From positions 37,470-101,469 of the forward strand of contig CANGLK010000001.1 in NCBI GenBank assembly GCA_947454735.1: a stretch of DNA of 64,000 nucleotides, read 5' to 3'. The DNA is from Candidatus Nanopelagicaceae bacterium (lineage in GTDB: Bacteria > Actinomycetota > Actinomycetes > Nanopelagicales > Nanopelagicaceae). A program made the translations under genes and the position numbers. This document shows positions 61,524-64,000 of the stretch, piece by piece (within the stretch, counting starts at the first letter, position 1; each line of letters opens with the position of its first letter). Under the pieces are notes generated by a model. That model ran no database searches, was not told the origin of the DNA, and worked only from the letters and a program-made list of their open reading frames with translations.

Positions 61524-61967
61524 ATGCGCATTCACATCGGTAGCGATCATGCTGGACTTGAGTTTAAGAATGAACTTATCCAGCACCTGGTTGCAGGCGG
61601 CCACGATGTAACAGACCACGGGCCATATGAATTTGAAGCCCTCGATGATTATCCAGATTTCTGCATTCCAACTGCTGAGGCAGTCTCTAAGGATGCGAGC
61701 TCACTTGGAATCGTTCTCGGCGGTTCTGGAAATGGCGAGCAGATAGCTGCTAATAAAGTGAAGGGCATCCGTGCCGCACTTGTATGGAGCGCTGAGACCG
61801 CAAAGCTTGCGCGCGAACATAACAATGCCAATGTCATCTCAGTAGGTCAGCGCCAACATACAGCGCAAGAGGTGAAAGAGTTCATCGATACCTTTATCGC
61901 AACGCCTTTTCTAGGCGATGAGCGTCATGCGCGACGCATTGCAAAGATCGCAGCCTACGAGGCTTAG
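61524..61967 (+). CDS. rpiB: Ribose-5-phosphate isomerase B
   Basis: Interconverts ribose 5-phosphate and ribulose 5-phosphate. 147 residues from ATG 61524; an in-frame TTG at 61518 is less likely. MRIHIGSDHAGLEFKNEL and GSGNGEQIAANKVKGIRAAL are RpiB hallmarks; the Glu in GNGEQ is the catalytic residue type seen in mycobacterial RpiB, where E. coli has Cys. A TTTAAT box ends 5 nt before the ATG, so it is probably leaderless. Confidence 0.95.
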   Translation: MRIHIGSDHAGLEFKNELIQHLVAGGHDVTDHGPYEFEALDDYPDFCIPTAEAVSKDASSLGIVLGGSGNGEQIAANKVKGIRAALVWSAETAKLAREHNNANVISVGQRQHTAQEVKEFIDTFIATPFLGDERHARRIAKIAAYEA

Positions 61968-62623
61968 CTCTTTATATATCTAAAATCATTTACTTGATGG
62001 TCCTTGGTAATTCCTTGACCTTCAAAACGTGTAAGGGGGCGCCACTCAGGGCGCTCCACTTTTCCGCCATCAAAGAGAGCGCTTGCAGCAAATACTTCCT
62101 CAATCCATTCCGCGTATGGAACCCAATCCGTTGCGATATGGATAAAGCCACCATCTTTTAACTTCGGTGCAATAAGTGCGAGAAAATCTGCATTGACGAT
62201 GCGTCGCTTGTTGTGGCGCTTCTTTGGCCAGGGATCTGGAAAGAAGAGATGGATGCCATCGAGTGACTTATCTTCAATCATGTCATGCAAGATTAAATGT
62301 GCATCTCCCTGAATGACGCGAAGGTTCTTCAGACCGTGTTCATGAATGAGTGCAAATAACTTTCCAACACCAGGGCGATGTACATCTACTGCGAGGAAAC
62401 CTGTCTCGGGGAAAGCTTTGCCGATGAGAGCGGTCGCCTCCCCCATGCCAAAGCCAATCTCCATAATGATCTGCTGAGAATCAGGGAAGAGTGAGGAGAG
62501 ATCAAGAAAATTAGTGCCCTGCTCGATGCCATATGAATCCCAATGGGTATCGAGGGCTAGCTGCTGTGGGCCAGTGATACGCGTGCCGCGGATTCGATAA
62601 CTGCGTACGGTGGGCTCTTCCAT
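61964..62623 (-). CDS. trmB: tRNA (guanine-N7)-methyltransferase
   Basis: Methylates G46 of tRNAs. 219 residues. SAM site MEIGFGMGEATALIGKA, catalytic stretch HLFFPDPWPKKRHNKRRIV, DWVPYAEW and RPLTRFEGQG. Convergent with rpiB, overlapping it by 4 nt. ATG is 7 nt from TAAGAT with no Shine-Dalgarno. Confidence 0.95.
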   Translation of the reverse strand: MEEPTVRSYRIRGTRITGPQQLALDTHWDSYGIEQGTNFLDLSSLFPDSQQIIMEIGFGMGEATALIGKAFPETGFLAVDVHRPGVGKLFALIHEHGLKNLRVIQGDAHLILHDMIEDKSLDGIHLFFPDPWPKKRHNKRRIVNADFLALIAPKLKDGGFIHIATDWVPYAEWIEEVFAASALFDGGKVERPEWRPLTRFEGQGITKDHQVNDFRYIKS

Positions 62624-62630
62624 AGCGAGA

Positions 62631-62636
62631 ATCTTA
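62631..62636 (-). promoter_or_regulatory. -10 box of trmB (leaderless)
   Basis: TAAGAT, 7 nt before the ATG at 62623; no Shine-Dalgarno. Confidence 0.45.
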
Positions 62637-62689
62637 TGGTTCGATTAGGCTCTCTACATCCACGCAAGCCCATATATAAGGAGTTAACC

Positions 62690-64000
62690 GTGCCAGGAGT
62701 AAATCTCACACGTGCAGAAGCGCAAGAACGTTCACAGCTAGTCAAGGTTCATTCCTACGATGTAGATCTCGATCTCACCGTCGGAGCTGAGAACTTCATT
62801 GTCAAGACTCGTGTGAAGTTTGACGGTCTCAAGCCTGGCGCAACTACCTTTATCGACGCTGTTGGAAAGTCTGTCATCAAGGCAGAGCTCAATGGTGAAT
62901 CTTTCGATCCAAAGTTCGATGGCGAATCAATCTTCCTTCCACCTTTGGCTGCAACCAATGATTTGTATGTCGAGTTCGAAGGCATCTACTCAAATTCAGG
63001 TGAAGGCCTCCACCGCTTCCAGGATCCTGCTGATGGAGAGGTCTATCTCTATACCCAGCACGAAGTTCCTGATGCTCGTCGCACATTTGCCTGCTTCGAT
63101 CAGCCAGATCTCAAAGCAACATTTGCAATCTCTGCAACAGTCCCCGGCCACTGGGAGGTAATTTCAAATAACCCAGTTGCCTCAAAGACAGATGTTGGCT
63201 CAGATAAGAAGTGGGTATTTACAACTACCCCACGTATCTCTACCTACCTCACTGCACTCGTTGCCGGCCCTTACTTCAAGGTCGAGAGTGAATACAAGGG
63301 TGCGAAGGTTGTTCCACTCGGTCTCTATTGCCGCAAGTCACTTGCAGAGCACATGGATGCAGAGGAGCTCTTCGATATTACTCGTCGCGGTTTCGCAGCC
63401 TTCGAAAAGGATTTCGGCCTCGCATATCCATTCGATAAGTACGATCAGATTGCAGTTGCTGAATTCAACGCTGGTGCAATGGAGAATGCAGGCTGCGTGA
63501 CATTTGCAGAGAACTACTTTGTATTCCGCTCAAAGGTCACTGATAAGGAATATAACTGGCGCGCAAATGTCATCCTCCACGAGATGGCACATATGTGGTT
63601 TGGTGACCTCGTCACAATGACATGGTGGGATGACCTATGGCTCAACGAGTCATTTGCCGAGTGGGCTTCGTATCACACGCTCGCATATGCCACTCGTTTC
63701 ACAAACTCATGGACCGTCTTCAATGCAGAGCGCAAGAACTGGGCATACCGCCAAGATCAGCTCTCATCAACTCACCCAATCGCAGTAGATATGTATGACC
63801 TCGAGGCTGTTAAGACAAACTTCGACGGAATCACATATGCAAAGGGAGCATCTGTTCTTCAGCAGCTCGTCGCATACGTTGGTCTCGATGCATTTATTGC
63901 AGGACTTAAGAAGTACTTCGAGAAGCATGCATGGGGCAATACAACTCTTAACGACCTCATCGTTGAACTTGAAGCAACTTCAGGCCGCGATCTCAAGCCA
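62690..64000 (+). CDS. pepN: Aminopeptidase N (M1 family), 3' part beyond the window
   Basis: 437 codons to the window edge from GTG 62690, with AAGGAG 6 nt upstream. N-terminal beta domain, exopeptidase motif GAMENAGCV, zinc motif HEMAHMWFGDLVT followed by the distal Glu in LNESFAEW. Starts PGVNLTRAEAQERSQLVKVHSYDVDLDL, as actinobacterial PepN. Cytosolic, removes N-terminal residues from peptides; downstream of ClpP in peptide turnover. Confidence 0.95.
   Translation, partial: MPGVNLTRAEAQERSQLVKVHSYDVDLDLTVGAENFIVKTRVKFDGLKPGATTFIDAVGKSVIKAELNGESFDPKFDGESIFLPPLAATNDLYVEFEGIYSNSGEGLHRFQDPADGEVYLYTQHEVPDARRTFACFDQPDLKATFAISATVPGHWEVISNNPVASKTDVGSDKKWVFTTTPRISTYLTALVAGPYFKVESEYKGAKVVPLGLYCRKSLAEHMDAEELFDITRRGFAAFEKDFGLAYPFDKYDQIAVAEFNAGAMENAGCVTFAENYFVFRSKVTDKEYNWRANVILHEMAHMWFGDLVTMTWWDDLWLNESFAEWASYHTLAYATRFTNSWTVFNAERKNWAYRQDQLSSTHPIAVDMYDLEAVKTNFDGITYAKGASVLQQLVAYVGLDAFIAGLKKYFEKHAWGNTTLNDLIVELEATSGRDLKP

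Overview
The window looks like a chromosome segment of a small-genome, moderate-GC actinobacterium. The best guess is a freshwater Nanopelagicales (acI, Planktophila-like) genome. That guess rests on the tightly packed genes, the gene order (rlmN-cdsA-frr-pyrH-tsf-rpsB; ndk-DUF4233-folC-valS-clpX; paired clpP2-clpP1-tig), a 1+1 clpP layout, and many start codons placed 6-7 nt after a TAnnnT box. No search was run, so the taxon is an inference. No rRNA, CRISPR array, insertion sequence or prophage was seen; two tRNA genes are present.

Layout. 1-9183 (minus): two tandem giant secreted proteins of glycine-rich, LamG-like and Ig/MBG-like modules; the first runs off the left edge. 9228-14219 (minus): translation and lipid housekeeping genes (rlmN, cdsA, frr, pyrH, tsf, rpsB). 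14549-16253 (plus): a membrane-anchored unknown followed by a collagen-like protein. 16280-18164 (minus): xerC and a MerR-HTH/GHKL-ATPase/STAS-like regulator whose promoter holds three copies of a 16-bp box. 18249-28608 (minus): a branched-chain amino acid and serine block (ilvD, then ilvB-ilvN-ilvC-serA-leuB-ilvE-cimA) preceded by a leader peptide rich in Val and Ile, a terminator and twin operator-like boxes. 28738-30222 (plus): a 14-helix exporter divergent from ilvD. 30279-34882 (minus): gatCAB and proA. 34916-36082 (plus): a serine hydrolase. 36083-43131 (minus): an Fn3 secreted protein, proB, obg, rpmA, rplU and RNase E/G. 43296-49473 (minus): ndk and the cell-elongation operon mreBCD-mrdA-rodA. 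49493-59141 (minus): DUF4233, folC, valS, clpX, an MFS transporter, clpP2, clpP1 and tig. 59214-64000: tRNA-Pro, tRNA-Gly, a second collagen-like protein, a small secreted helical/Gly-Met protein, rpiB, trmB and the start of pepN.

How the parts fit. Isoleucine appears to be made from pyruvate by citramalate (cimA) rather than only from threonine. Valine, leucine and isoleucine share ilvBNCD and ilvE, and the leader suggests control by charged Val/Ile tRNA. ClpX, ClpP1/P2 and trigger factor form a protein quality-control block. MreBCD, PBP2 and RodA form the elongasome, consistent with a rod or curved cell.

The less ordinary material is the secreted repetitive surface proteins, which occur at four loci in an otherwise compact genome; the HTH-ATPase-STAS regulator with its tandem boxes; the leaderless ilv leader/attenuator with twin boxes; and the widespread leaderless promoter geometry.
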